Assembly: GCA_019638615.1 (NCBI GenBank)
Contig: JAHBTL010000023.1
Location: 1 to 64,000 of the forward strand
DNA from: Chitinophagaceae bacterium
Lineage (GTDB): Bacteria > Bacteroidota > Bacteroidia > Chitinophagales > Chitinophagaceae
Length of the DNA stretch: 64,000 nucleotides
Direction of reading: 5' to 3'
Numbering within the stretch: position 1 is the first letter of the stretch; each line of letters opens with the position of its first letter. Below are positions 55,140-63,604 of the stretch, in pieces. The notes beneath the pieces are model-generated. The model was not told the DNA's origin. It did not search any database and saw only the letters and a list, made by a program, of their open reading frames with translations. Position numbers and translations under genes: made by a program.

Positions 55140-55172
55140 CAACCTCCGCGCAACAGCCGGGGGTTGTTTTTT
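55140..55172 (+). terminator. rho-independent terminator after the 52-aa gene
   Basis: A nine-base stem (CAACCTCCG/CGGGGGTTG, one G-U pair) with a short loop is followed directly by a run of six T. It lies 26 bases after the stop codon at 55113. Confidence 0.82.
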
Positions 55173-55310
55173 AGGTACACACAAACCACAAACCATAAAC
55201 TTCAAACAATTTATAGTTCCTGGTTTTTTGTTTATAGTTGAGAAACCACAAACTATAAACTACAAACCATTCAATCTCAAATCTCAAATCAAAATAGCTG
55301 ACTGCCATTC
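55173..55310. repeat. word-like repeats after the small-protein unit
   Basis: The stretch is built of near-repeats such as ACAAACCACAAACCATAAAC, TTTATAGTTGAGAAACC and ATCTCAAATCTCAAATC. The same words occur at 49370-49475, 50798-50890 and 57205-57560. No gene is present. Confidence 0.7.
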
Positions 55311-55706
55311 CTAATTCCCGCTTACAGAAGCTACGGCAGAGGCGCCTAATTTTTTAGCGGTCTGAAGCACTTTGTACACATCGCCCCAGTGGCCGGCAGT
55401 ATCGGCATTTACTACTACAGAAGGTTTATCTGTTTCTTTGGAAAGCACCGCTTTCAGCTCATTTTCCAGGTCGTTGAGTGAAATCTTTTTTTGCCCGATA
55501 TATGCCTGGTTATTTTTATCAATGGAAATTACTACGGTTTGTTTTGCCTTGGTATCACTTTTGCCCCTGGGAGCAGATACTTTAATTACATTGGGGTTGG
55601 CCAGGGTAGAAACGATCAGGAAGAACAGCAACAATATGAATAATATATCATTCAGCGCACCGGTATGTACCTCGCCATGATTTCGTAGCTTTTTTCTTAA
55701 ATTCAT
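55311..55706 (-). CDS. exbD: ExbD/TolR-family biopolymer transport protein, 131 aa
   Basis: One N-terminal membrane span (about residues 18-38, 'ALNDILFILLLFFLIVSTLA') carries the Asp (D20) that conducts protons in this family. A periplasmic domain follows, ending 'VNADTAGHWGDVYKVLQTAKKLGA'. It would work with the ExbB protein encoded 12 bases upstream to energise a TonB-type transporter system. No TonB gene is adjacent. Confidence 0.92.
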   Translation of the reverse strand: MNLRKKLRNHGEVHTGALNDILFILLLFFLIVSTLANPNVIKVSAPRGKSDTKAKQTVVISIDKNNQAYIGQKKISLNDLENELKAVLSKETDKPSVVVNADTAGHWGDVYKVLQTAKKLGASAVASVSGN

Positions 55707-55718
55707 TTTCGCTTTTTA

Positions 55719-56420
55719 TTATTTCGTTGGCTCCTGCAATACATCAATAAACTCAGCGCTGGCAGCTTCCATTTTATTTACGTTTTTATCCACCTGCGCA
55801 TTCAGGTAATTATATCCCACGTATGCCAGCAATCCAATGATCAGCCCGGTAGCCGATGTTACCATTTTGGTATATATACCACCTGCAATTGTGCTCAGTG
55901 TATATTCACCGGTGGAAGAAATACCGTAAAAAAGCTGCACCATCCCTACAATGGTTCCCAAAAAACCAAACATAGGGGCAATACCTGCTATTAACGACAA
56001 CACGGAAATATTACGTTCCATTTTATAGATCTCCAGCTTACCTACGTTTTCCATGCTTTTCTCAATGGCTTCAATGGGTTTGCCTATACGCTGCAATCCC
56101 TTGTCGATCATTCTTGCAACAGGGTTGAACGTATTACGCGCCAGCGACCGGGCGGCTGTAACGTTCCCCGATACAATATGGTCGCGAATGATGCTCATAA
56201 AGTTATAGTCAACTTTTCCTGCATTGCGGATGGCTATCAATCTTTCAAAAAAGAAGAAAATAGCTACTACCAGCAACAAAGCCAGGGGAACCATGATCCA
56301 TCCACCGGAAAGCAACAAATCCCAAAGACTAATAGTTGTACCGGGCTCAGGAATTCCGTGTTGAGCAGCGATCGCTTTGTTTACAGAATCAGTAGCAACC
56401 TGCAGAAAAAACAATTTCAT
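55719..56420 (-). CDS. exbB: MotA/TolQ/ExbB-family proton channel, 233 aa
   Basis: The start at 56420 (MKLFFLQVATDSV) is preferred; an in-frame ATG at 56459 adds 13 polar residues. Three hydrophobic segments are seen: about 34-54 (WIMVPLALLLVVAIFFFFERL), 138-165 and 180-205. The family hallmark is 'GLQRIGKPIEAIEKSMENVG' followed by 'APMFGFLGTIVGMV'. It forms the inner-membrane channel that, with ExbD, feeds proton-motive force to TonB-dependent transporters such as the SusC protein of this window. Confidence 0.92.
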   Translation of the reverse strand: MKLFFLQVATDSVNKAIAAQHGIPEPGTTISLWDLLLSGGWIMVPLALLLVVAIFFFFERLIAIRNAGKVDYNFMSIIRDHIVSGNVTAARSLARNTFNPVARMIDKGLQRIGKPIEAIEKSMENVGKLEIYKMERNISVLSLIAGIAPMFGFLGTIVGMVQLFYGISSTGEYTLSTIAGGIYTKMVTSATGLIIGLLAYVGYNYLNAQVDKNVNKMEAASAEFIDVLQEPTK

Positions 56421-56621
56421 ATTATAATTTTGTTGAAAGTGCGACAAATGTAAGAACAATACAACAACTTTAGTAAGTCCTTTGCCGAACGTGAAAATAG
56501 TGTGATTATTTTTTTATCAATCAGCTTCGTCTTTCTATTAACAATTCTTATAGATAATTGTATGCAGCGAAAATGAAGGAAGCGGCTACGCAGGCGCATA
56601 AAAAGAAAAAGTAAAGCCGGT

Positions 56622-57131
56622 TCAGGACATGATTTTTTTAGCTTCAAACTTCAATGCATCCAACACTACCGTATGCAAAGACGTTTTGGGATCGGCATCC
56701 AGCAAATCCAGCACCCGTTTCCCCAGGTCCAGTCCGCTCGAACCAGGAGGTAGTGTATTCATTAATTGGTGGAGAATAAAAATGTTCTGTTCTTTAAGAC
56801 TGCTTACCGCCTGCCAGGCCTGTCCGGAAACATACAACTGCTGGGAAAGATTATAGTCGTATTCCTGCCTGATGTTTTCTGTCAGCAACCCCTGGTATGC
56901 GATGGCATTCATATCGCCCGGCTGTACTCTCGACACCAGGTTACGCAATGCAATACGTTCTGCCAGTATTACCAGTCTTTCATAAGCCTGCAGTTGCAAA
57001 GCCTTATCATACGGCGGCGTTTTTTCCTCTTTTTTTATACCTTTTATGTCGCTCCGGTATACCAGGAGGTACACTCCAAAAACCGCCACAACAATTACAA
57101 TAGCCAGGATAATGATGGTACTGTTGTCCAT
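56622..57131 (-). CDS. conserved Bacteroidota membrane-anchored protein, 169 aa
   Basis: An N-terminal membrane span (residues about 5-24, IIILAIVIVVAVFGVYLLVY) is followed by a helical soluble part. That part contains 'LQAYERLVILAERIALRNLVSR', 'YDYNLSQQLYVSGQAW' and 'VVLDALKFEAKKIMS'. I recognise the type from other Bacteroidota genomes, next to ExbB/ExbD-like genes, but no function is known to me. It is transcribed towards exbB with about 200 bases between them. Confidence 0.85.
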   Translation of the reverse strand: MDNSTIIILAIVIVVAVFGVYLLVYRSDIKGIKKEEKTPPYDKALQLQAYERLVILAERIALRNLVSRVQPGDMNAIAYQGLLTENIRQEYDYNLSQQLYVSGQAWQAVSSLKEQNIFILHQLMNTLPPGSSGLDLGKRVLDLLDADPKTSLHTVVLDALKFEAKKIMS

Positions 57132-57571
57132 ATTTTTATTTTATGGTAGTATAAACAAAAATAAGCGTATTGTGTTGTGTAAGAAGGGTAAACTCTTTAA
57201 AATTTATGGTTGATGGTTGAAATAGCTATCAGCTATGGGCTGTGGGCTGTCAGGTATCAGGTAAGAGTCCAGGTTTATAGTTTTTTGTTTGTGGTTGAGA
57301 CTGCAGGCTATTGCTTTTTGAACCACAAAGCCACGAAGGCACAAAGGTACACCAAGGATATTCCGGCTGTCAGATATCAGTTTATTATTTATAGTTTTTA
57401 GTTACCATAAACAACAAACCCGAAACTATAAACCTCAAACTCCTAACCTGAAACAAAGGTTTAAGACGGAAGGTATAGGGTATAGAACATAAACCCGAAA
57501 CCACAAACTGCGACAGCCATCAAATCTCAAATCTCAAATTTCAAATAACCGTAACCTGAAACCTGCAACTT
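57132..57571. repeat. 440-bp array of word-like degenerate repeats
   Basis: After the small-protein-like promoter side, the stretch from 57205 is a chain of near-repeats: GGTTTATAGTTTTTTGTT, GAAACTATAAACCTCAAAC, CATAAACCCGAAACCAC and ATCTCAAATCTCAAATTTC. At 57321 it holds a variant of the 'ACCACAAAGCCACGAAGGC' element often seen between Bacteroidota genes. Stop codons break all frames; no gene is supported. Confidence 0.75.
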
Positions 57572-58069
57572 TCAATGCACCAGCTGATGTGTTTGTTTGA
57601 TGATGCCCATTACAAATACGCTCTGCACGTTCCCGATATTTTCCGCTTCGCTTAGCTTGTTAACGTGAAAATTGTAATAGTCTTCCATGTTTTCGGTCAC
57701 TACTTTCAGCATAAAATCAAAATCGCCGGATATATTGTAACACTCGATCACTTCATTCATTTCCCGGATGGATTTTATAAACCGGGCGCCCGCTGTTTTG
57801 TTATGCTGCTTTAAGGATACGTAACAAATCACCATCAGCCCTTTCTTCACCTTCGCATGGTCCAGCAAAGTGGCATACTGCCTTATGACGCCTGATTCTT
57901 CCATCCGCTTGATCCTTTCGTGCACCGGGGTGGTGCTGAGGTGTATCGCATCCGAAATTTCTCTTACCGTTATACGTGCGTTCTGCTGCAACAAACGTAA
58001 AATCGCCAGGTCCTTCTCATCCAGGTCTGCCGAGACAGGAGGTTTTTCTTTTTGAAGTATTTTTTTCAT
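57572..58069 (-). CDS. Lrp/AsnC-family transcriptional regulator, 165 aa
   Basis: The winged helix-turn-helix is at about residues 18-70 ('LDEKDLAILRLLQQNARITVREISDAIHLS', 'TPVHERIKRMEESGVI'). An AsnC ligand-binding domain follows at about 80-160 ('GLMVICYVSLKQH', 'YNISGDFDFMLKVV'). It is transcribed away from the adenosylhomocysteinase gene, 136 bases apart, and could control that gene in response to an amino acid such as methionine. That link is inference from position. Confidence 0.93.
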   Translation of the reverse strand: MKKILQKEKPPVSADLDEKDLAILRLLQQNARITVREISDAIHLSTTPVHERIKRMEESGVIRQYATLLDHAKVKKGLMVICYVSLKQHNKTAGARFIKSIREMNEVIECYNISGDFDFMLKVVTENMEDYYNFHVNKLSEAENIGNVQSVFVMGIIKQTHQLVH

Positions 58070-58159
58070 TACAAACAGGACATTTGTTCTTTAAAAATAG
58101 AAAAAAAATTATTTTATCCTGAATACTGATAATACTGCTAATATTTTGTTCTGGAACTG

Positions 58160-58168
58160 TAGCTTTGC
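58160..58168 (+). promoter_or_regulatory. putative -7 element of ahcY
   Basis: TAGCTTTGC fits the Bacteroidota -7 form TAnnTTTG and lies 38 bases before the ahcY start. The matching -33 box is weak. Confidence 0.4.
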
Positions 58169-58205
58169 AATTTAGATCACATTCTTATTACTTAAATAAT
58201 TAAAT

Positions 58206-59531
58206 ATGTCAACTGTTTCCAAATCCATTGATTTTTCGTTACCGCATAAGGTAAAAGATATGAGCCTGGCCGCATGGGGACGCAAAGAAATCCGTTTAGC
58301 TGAAGCAGAAATGCCCGGACTGATGTCAATTCGTGAAGAATATAAAGGGCAACAACCCTTAAAAGGCGCCAGGATAGCGGGCTGCCTGCACATGACCATT
58401 CAAACTGCGGTGCTGATAGAAACTTTGATTGAGCTGGGAGCTGAAGTAAAATGGAGCTCCTGCAATATTTTCTCTACCCAGGATCATGCCGCTGCCGCCA
58501 TAGCCGCTGCCGGCGTAGGCGTATTTGCATGGAAAGGGCAAACCCAGGAAGAAGCAGACTGGTGCATTGAGCAAACTTTATTTTTCGGCAGCGCCGACCG
58601 TCCTTTGAATATGATACTTGACGATGGAGGCGACCTTACCAATATGGTATTTGACAAATACCCCGAGCTGATACAACATGTAAAAGGATTAAGCGAAGAG
58701 ACCACCACCGGGGTACACCGTCTGTACGAAAGAATGCAAAAAGGTACGCTCCCGGTTCCTGCTATCAATGTAAATGATTCTGTAACCAAGTCGAAGTTTG
58801 ATAACAAATACGGCTGCAAGGAAAGTCTTGTAGATTCTATCCGCCGCGCTACCGACGTAATGCTGGCCGGTAAAGTAGCTGTAGTGGGCGGATACGGCGA
58901 TGTAGGCAAAGGATCCGCCGCATCGCTGGCCGGAGCAGGCTGCCGGGTAATAGTTACTGAAATAGACCCGATATGCGCGCTGCAGGCCGCCATGGACGGC
59001 TACGAAGTAAAGAAGATGAAGGATGCGGTAAAAGAAGCCGACATCATCGTAACAGCAAGCGGTTGCCGCGACCTGATAACGGGAGAGCATTTTAAGCTGA
59101 TGAAGGACAAAGCCATTGTATGCAACATTGGTCATTTCGACATTGAAATTGATGTTGCCTGGTTAAACAAAAATTACGGCAACACCAAAGACACGATTAA
59201 ACCGCAGGTAGATATTTACAATGTTGATGGCAAAGACATCATACTGCTGGCTGAAGGCAGGCTGGTGAATCTTGGCTGCGCCACAGGGCATCCCAGCTTT
59301 GTAATGAGCAATTCTTTCAGCAATCAAACACTGGCACAGATTGAATTGTGGCTGCATCACAAAAACTACGAGAACAAAGTATATGTTCTTCCAAAACATC
59401 TTGACGAGAAAGTAGCCCGTCTGCACCTGAAAAAAATAGGTGTGGAACTTGACGAGCTTACCTCAACACAGGCTGAATACCTGGGCATTTCAAAAGAAGG
59501 CCCGTACAAGCCTGAACATTACAGGTATTAA
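58206..59531 (+). CDS. ahcY: adenosylhomocysteinase, 441 aa
   Basis: The sequence follows the S-adenosylhomocysteine hydrolase family throughout: '[33 protein letters not shown]', '[14 protein letters not shown]', the NAD-binding loop '[10 protein letters not shown]' at about residue 228, and the end '[10 protein letters not shown]'. It splits S-adenosylhomocysteine into adenosine and homocysteine in the cytoplasm, which keeps methylation reactions running. The internal ~40-residue insert of some bacterial forms is absent. It is divergent from an Lrp/AsnC gene and is followed by a hairpin. Confidence 0.97.
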   Translation: MSTVSKSIDFSLPHKVKDMSLAAWGRKEIRLAEAEMPGLMSIREEYKGQQPLKGARIAGCLHMTIQTAVLIETLIELGAEVKWSSCNIFSTQDHAAAAIAAAGVGVFAWKGQTQEEADWCIEQTLFFGSADRPLNMILDDGGDLTNMVFDKYPELIQHVKGLSEETTTGVHRLYERMQKGTLPVPAINVNDSVTKSKFDNKYGCKESLVDSIRRATDVMLAGKVAVVGGYGDVGKGSAASLAGAGCRVIVTEIDPICALQAAMDGYEVKKMKDAVKEADIIVTASGCRDLITGEHFKLMKDKAIVCNIGHFDIEIDVAWLNKNYGNTKDTIKPQVDIYNVDGKDIILLAEGRLVNLGCATGHPSFVMSNSFSNQTLAQIELWLHHKNYENKVYVLPKHLDEKVARLHLKKIGVELDELTSTQAEYLGISKEGPYKPEHYRY

Positions 59532-59571
59532 AATGGAATAGTTTTCAATGAAGCCTACCCAAAAGGTCGTC

Positions 59572-59611
59572 ATTGCTTCTCCTCTCCGAATATTCAGGGA
59601 GGAGAAGCAAT
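59572..59611 (+). terminator. putative terminator of ahcY
   Basis: A 12-bp stem (ATTGCTTCTCCT/AGGAGAAGCAAT) with a loop rich in further pairs lies 40 bases after the stop codon. The following T-rich stretch is short. Confidence 0.6.
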
Positions 59612-59693
59612 TTCAGTTTTATGTTTATCAATTGGTCATAAAATTCAATTTGTTACTATATAAATTCTGTCTTCCTTTCAATTACAAGCCTTT

Positions 59694-59820
59694 GGCTTTT
59701 CTGTTACTTTTTTGCGGAAAAAAGTAACGCAAAAAGCCGCCCGAAATCGACTACGGCCGATTTCGGGAACTCCCTGATTAAGCTGTAATACTACTGTGAA
59801 CTCAGCAACAGAACCCTGAT
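59694..59820 (+). repeat. 127-bp structured repeat, copy B
   Basis: It matches the reverse complement of copy A at 22058-22184. Its two hairpins are GTTACTTTTTT-gcgg-AAAAAAGTAAC at 59703-59728 and CCCGAAATCG/CGATTTCGGG at 59740-59767. It lies between ahcY and the azurin terminator, in a 376-bp stretch without a gene. Confidence 0.8.
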
Positions 59821-59840
59821 ATATTTACCATCATCTCCAC

Positions 59841-59873
59841 AAAAAAGCCTGCTGGATTTCAGCAGGCTTTTTT
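59841..59873. terminator. bidirectional terminator between ahcY and azurin
   Basis: A perfect 14-bp stem (AAAAAAGCCTGCTG/CAGCAGGCTTTTTT) with a five-base loop is flanked by A6 and T6, so it can act on both strands. It is 35 bases after the azurin stop codon. Confidence 0.92.
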
Positions 59874-59907
59874 AACAGTAACAGCTATCTTAATTCTTTT
59901 CGCTTAA

Positions 59908-60423
59908 CTATTCAACAATAAATTCACCTTTCATGAATCCATAGTGACCAGGGAAGCTGCAGATAAAGGGGTAAGTTCCGGCAGCAGGAGCTGTAAACTC
60001 GATGGTATCGCTTTCACCACCTCCAATCAATTTAGTATGAGCAATTACGTTCGCTGCTTCAGACTGGGGAAAATAGTCATTGTCTTTAGCATCTACAGCT
60101 TTCGCAGCAAAAGCCGCAACATCAGTGCCTGTGTTTAAAATTACCACGTTATGCCCCATTGCCTCTTTAGCCAGCTTACCGGAATGCTTCAAAGTAAGCG
60201 TAACTTTTTGGCCGGCTTTCGCGCGAAGCTCTTTTTTATCAAACTGCATTACATCGTTTCCTGTAATTTCCAGCATTGCGCCTTCTACGGCAGGAGTTGC
60301 GGCAGGCGTTTCAGCTTTAGGTTCTTCAGCAGCGGGCTGATCTGCTTTTTTGGAGTCATCTCCACCACCGCATGCTGCAAGGCTAACAACAGCGGCAATC
60401 ATTGCATACTTAATAATTTTCAT
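59908..60423 (-). CDS. azurin-family copper lipoprotein, 171 aa
   Basis: The start at 60423 gives a signal peptide with lipobox (SLAAC). A Lys/Ala/Pro/Glu-rich linker precedes the cupredoxin domain at about residues 50-171. The blue-copper ligands are in place: His in 'MGHNVV', and Cys, His and Met in 'FICSFPGHYGFMKG'. A longer open frame reaching 60606 runs through the promoter and is not used. The protein should carry single electrons in the periplasm, tethered to a membrane. Confidence 0.95.
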   Translation of the reverse strand: MKIIKYAMIAAVVSLAACGGGDDSKKADQPAAEEPKAETPAATPAVEGAMLEITGNDVMQFDKKELRAKAGQKVTLTLKHSGKLAKEAMGHNVVILNTGTDVAAFAAKAVDAKDNDYFPQSEAANVIAHTKLIGGGESDTIEFTAPAAGTYPFICSFPGHYGFMKGEFIVE

Positions 60424-60440
60424 GACATTTAAAATTTTTG

Positions 60441-60470
60441 CAAATGTACGCCCCAAATCGGAACGACAAA
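60441..60470 (-). promoter_or_regulatory. Bacteroidota-type promoter of azurin
   Basis: On the minus strand TTTG (60470-60467), 18 bases, then TACATTTG (60448-60441) is a near-perfect fit to the Bacteroidota housekeeping form. It ends 17 bases before the start codon, so the 5' leader is very short. Confidence 0.82.
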
Positions 60471-60653
60471 GCCAAAAAAGAGAATTATATATAAAAAAAC
60501 TAATAATCGAAGGCTTATCGCAGATTGTCACTATAATATCATTCAAAAAAAGGCTTTGACTTTTATACCAGCAGTAAAATACAGCCGTCAGCACTGCTAT
60601 TTCCACTAAATTGCCTGTATCAAAAAAGCTTTTCCATCATTATATTATTGGCC

Positions 60654-61244
60654 ATGTCTGTTTTCAAAAATTACCTGCTGCAAAAAACGAGTATTACCGA
60701 AGATGAATATTCAAAAATTACTGAAAACCTCATTACCCGGAAAGTATCAAAGGGCGAAATACTCCTGCGGCAGGATAAAATTTGCAGTGAAGTTTATTTT
60801 GTACAGAGTGGCCTGCTCCGCTCCTATACCATAGACCATGCGGGCAAAGAACATATTATTCAATTCGCGCCTGAAGAATGGTGGATTGGTGACAGGAACA
60901 GCTTTTATTTTAATGAACCCGCTTTATTTTTTATTGATTGCATTGAAGATTCAGAGCTGATGGTATTGAACCATCCTTTTTTTGATGCGGCCAATCTTAT
61001 CCCTTCATTCAGTGATTTTAATACCAAAGTATTGCACAATCACATACGCACACTGCAAATCCGGTTGAATATGCTGGTAGCAGCCACTGCAGAAGAAAGA
61101 TACCTTGATTTCATAGAACGCTATCCCAACCTTACCCTGAGAGTGCCTCAATGGATGATCGCTTCCTACCTGGGCATTACACCGGAGTCGCTCAGCAGGA
61201 TAAGAAAAGAGCTTGCCAGGAAAAACTTCAAGCCTCATTCCTGA
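60654..61244 (+). CDS. Crp/Fnr-family regulator (cyclic-nucleotide-binding-like), 196 aa
   Basis: The effector domain (about residues 10-115) has 'KVSKGEILLRQDKICSEVYFVQSGLLRSY', typical of Bacteroidota Crp-like proteins. The C-terminal helix-turn-helix (about 150-190) reads 'VPQWMIASYLGITPESLSRIRKEL'. No cysteines for an iron-sulfur cluster are seen at the N-terminus, so it is not a classical Fnr. The ATG at 60654 is preferred over a TTG two codons earlier. It precedes the first pirin gene by 66 bases on the same strand and may regulate it. Confidence 0.9.
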   Translation: MSVFKNYLLQKTSITEDEYSKITENLITRKVSKGEILLRQDKICSEVYFVQSGLLRSYTIDHAGKEHIIQFAPEEWWIGDRNSFYFNEPALFFIDCIEDSELMVLNHPFFDAANLIPSFSDFNTKVLHNHIRTLQIRLNMLVAATAEERYLDFIERYPNLTLRVPQWMIASYLGITPESLSRIRKELARKNFKPHS

Positions 61245-61310
61245 TTCTTATCACAAATCAAGATGTTCCATCCCGGCTATTCCTAGCTTTGCCCCTTAAA
61301 CGATCATATT

Positions 61311-62168
61311 ATGGAAAAAGCGATTCTTCATATATTAAAAGGCAGGGAAAAAAAGATCACCGCTAATGAAACTGTGCTTCAGCCGCTTCCTCATCAGGAT
61401 TTCCGTTTTGCCAATCCATTTATAGTAATACATCACGGCGTGCCACATGACATAAAGGCCGGCGGACAAGTACGCATTCATCCGCACCCGCACAGGGGCT
61501 TTGCTCCGGTTACTTTTCAACTCAGGGGCGAAGGATATCATAAAGACAGCATGGGACATAATAATATAGTAAGAGCGGGTGACGTGCAGTGGATGTTTGC
61601 CGGAAAAGGATTGTTACACAGCGAAGGACCTTCACAGGATTTTTTAAATACAGGCGGCTCTTTTGAATTTATACAATTATGGATAAACGTACCGCAGGCC
61701 AATAAATGGGATGAGCCCTTTTACCAGTCTGCAAAAAAAACAGATCTGCCTGCTGTTTTGAAACAGCCTGGCGTAAACCTTCGCCTGGCGAGCGGCATAT
61801 ATAAAGGGGCTACCGGACCCATGAAAAGCTATACCCCTGTTATTTCTATTATAGGCGAAATGGAAGAAGAAAAGGAGATACAACTCTATGCCACGCCAGG
61901 CTACTGGACGCTGCTGTATATAGCACACGGCAGTATTATCATAAACAATAAAGAGCAGGTTGCCAGGCACAATCTTGTAATTTTTGAAAAAGAAAATGAC
62001 AACATCGCGTTAAAAGCCGTAACCGATACACAACTGCTTTTTCTTTCTGCAGAACCTATTGATGAGCCCGTAGCAGCTAAGGATAATTATGTAATGAATA
62101 CCTCCGTGGAAATTCAACAGGCTATGGAAGATTATGCGAACGGCTTATTCGGAATACTCGAATCTTAA
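61311..62168 (+). CDS. pirin-family cupin protein, 285 aa
   Basis: The N-terminal cupin holds 'RIHPHPHRGFAPVTFQL' (two metal-binding His) and 'MFAGKGLLHSEGPS' (the later His and Glu), matching the iron site of pirins. 'FEFIQLWINVP' and the second cupin complete the fold. Bacterial pirins are iron-binding oxygenases or stress-linked factors; the substrate is not predictable. A second pirin gene follows 430 bases downstream, with a broken GNAT gene between. Confidence 0.92.
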   Translation: MEKAILHILKGREKKITANETVLQPLPHQDFRFANPFIVIHHGVPHDIKAGGQVRIHPHPHRGFAPVTFQLRGEGYHKDSMGHNNIVRAGDVQWMFAGKGLLHSEGPSQDFLNTGGSFEFIQLWINVPQANKWDEPFYQSAKKTDLPAVLKQPGVNLRLASGIYKGATGPMKSYTPVISIIGEMEEEKEIQLYATPGYWTLLYIAHGSIIINNKEQVARHNLVIFEKENDNIALKAVTDTQLLFLSAEPIDEPVAAKDNYVMNTSVEIQQAMEDYANGLFGILES

Positions 62169-62178
62169 AACAAAGTAT

Positions 62179-62462
62179 ATGGAACATATCATTGTTAATA
62201 ACGAAAAAGAAAACCGGTTTGAGCTTATTTCAGCAGCAGGAAAGGCATTGGTGGCGTATAAGCTTTTTGATGGCGGGATTGCTTTTTACACACAGAAGTT
62301 CCTGTTTCCATGGAAGGAAAGGGTATTGGATCAGCGCTGGCGAAGCATGTACTGGAATACGCAAAAGCCAAACAGCTCAAAATAATTGTCTATTGCCCGT
62401 TTATTCAAATGTATATGCGAAGGCACCCTGAGTACAACGAACTGCTGGCATCTGTAAGATAA
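62179..62462 (+). pseudogene. frameshifted small GNAT N-acetyltransferase (YidJ-like), ~94 aa if repaired
   Basis: The first 37 codons read 'MEHIIVNNEKENRFELIS', then 'FDGGIAFY'. The continuation 'HTEVPVSMEGKGIGSALAKHV' and 'YCPFIQMYMRRHPEYNELL' lies in another frame. One missing C after TAC at about 62289 explains the break exactly: 284 bases are present where 285 would give 95 codons. The repaired protein has the acetyl-CoA loop (EGKGIGSAL) of the family. It is either a recent pseudogene or a sequencing error. Confidence 0.85.
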
Positions 62463-62554
62463 ACGTCCCTCTTCCCCGACGGGGCTGAACCATTTGTACC
62501 CTATCTGCAAAATCGTTCTTATCTCACATCAATAACAGCGGGTAGACAATGATC

Positions 62555-62562
62555 TAATTTTG
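62555..62562 (+). promoter_or_regulatory. putative -7 element of the second pirin gene
   Basis: TAATTTTG fits TAnnTTTG and lies 34 bases before the start codon. The -33 region shows no clear TTTG. Confidence 0.35.
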
Positions 62563-62596
62563 CACTTATCCATCCAGATCATAAAAAATAAAAGAT

Positions 62597-63475
62597 ATGA
62601 GCACTAAACAGGTACAACAGGTATTAGCCCCTCCTGCCCCGCACATGGTAGGCGATGGATTCCGGGTGCATAATTTTTTTCCGGGTGGCTATAATATGGA
62701 TAAAAAAAGAATGAGCCCTTTTTTCTTACTGGACTATAATTCAAAAATTGATTTTCCCGCCAGGAAAGAACCAAGAGGCGTAGGCGTACATCCGCACCGC
62801 GGCTTTGAAACGGTTACTATCGCTTATCATGGAAAAGTAGCGCACCACGATAGTGCGGGTAACAGCGGCGTAATTGGCGAAGGCGATGTGCAATGGATGA
62901 CTGCCGCTTCGGGCGTGCTTCACAAAGAATATCATGAAGCGGAATACAGTCAAAAAGGCGGACCATTCCAAATGGTGCAGTTATGGGTAAACCTGCCGGC
63001 CCAATACAAAATGAGCAACCCCAAATACCAGTCTATTACCAAAGATATCATTCCCGCTTACGCGCTGCCCAACGAAGCAGGAAAAATTGAAGTAATAGCA
63101 GGAAATTATAAGGGAACACAAGGGCCTGCTTATACCTTTACCCCTATTGAAATGTATAATGCGAAGCTGAAGAAAGGAGGAGTTGCCGAATTCAATTTCC
63201 GGCAAAGCTTTAATACAGGCATGCTTGTAGTAGAAGGCAAAGTAAAAGTAAATTCCACTACGGAAGCTCCGGCAGATCATTTCATACTGTTCCAAAACGA
63301 AGGAGAACAAATAACAATAGAAGCGGAAGAAGACAGCGTGCTGCTGGTATTAAGCGGAGAGGCGATCAATGAACCCATTGCGGCTTACGGCCCGTTTTTA
63401 ATGAATACGTACGATGAGGTGCAACAGGCTTACAGCGATTTCAATCACGGTAAATTCGGGTACCTGGAAGAATAG
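62597..63475 (+). CDS. pirin-family cupin protein, 292 aa, second copy
   Basis: The metal site is closer to the classical pirin form than in the first copy: 'VGVHPHRGFETVTIAYHGKVAHHDS', then 'GDVQWMTAASGVLHKEYHEAE'. The order of motifs is the same, but the two proteins differ throughout, so the duplication is old or they came separately. The end 'MNTYDEVQQAYSDFNHGKFG' parallels 'MNTSVEIQQAMEDYANGLFG' of the other copy. The substrate is unknown. Confidence 0.93.
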   Translation: MSTKQVQQVLAPPAPHMVGDGFRVHNFFPGGYNMDKKRMSPFFLLDYNSKIDFPARKEPRGVGVHPHRGFETVTIAYHGKVAHHDSAGNSGVIGEGDVQWMTAASGVLHKEYHEAEYSQKGGPFQMVQLWVNLPAQYKMSNPKYQSITKDIIPAYALPNEAGKIEVIAGNYKGTQGPAYTFTPIEMYNAKLKKGGVAEFNFRQSFNTGMLVVEGKVKVNSTTEAPADHFILFQNEGEQITIEAEEDSVLLVLSGEAINEPIAAYGPFLMNTYDEVQQAYSDFNHGKFGYLEE

Positions 63476-63477
63476 AA

Positions 63478-63519
63478 ATACCATAGCGGCAGAATATTCA
63501 CATTCTGTCGCTATGGTAT
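63478..63519. terminator. long hairpin between convergent genes
   Basis: An 18-bp stem (ATACCATAGCGGCAGAAT against its complement with one G-U) and a six-base loop starts just after the second pirin stop codon. There is no T-run. It probably ends or protects transcripts from both sides. Confidence 0.6.
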
Positions 63520-63604
63520 AATGCCCGCGCTGTCTTATTAAGTCCTGAACAGGAGGCTGCAATTTCAGTTCCACCATAACAATGGACTGGTGTTGCATTA
63601 CCTG

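Noticed and set aside
56417-56647. A 76-codon frame on the minus strand between exbB and the 169-residue membrane protein gene.
   Set aside because: It overlaps the ends of both neighbours, has a basic, low-complexity composition and no recognisable motif; it is most likely a chance frame.
60424-60606. N-terminal extension of the azurin frame by 61 codons.
   Set aside because: The extension runs across a near-perfect promoter and would bury the lipoprotein signal peptide; the start at 60423 is much better.
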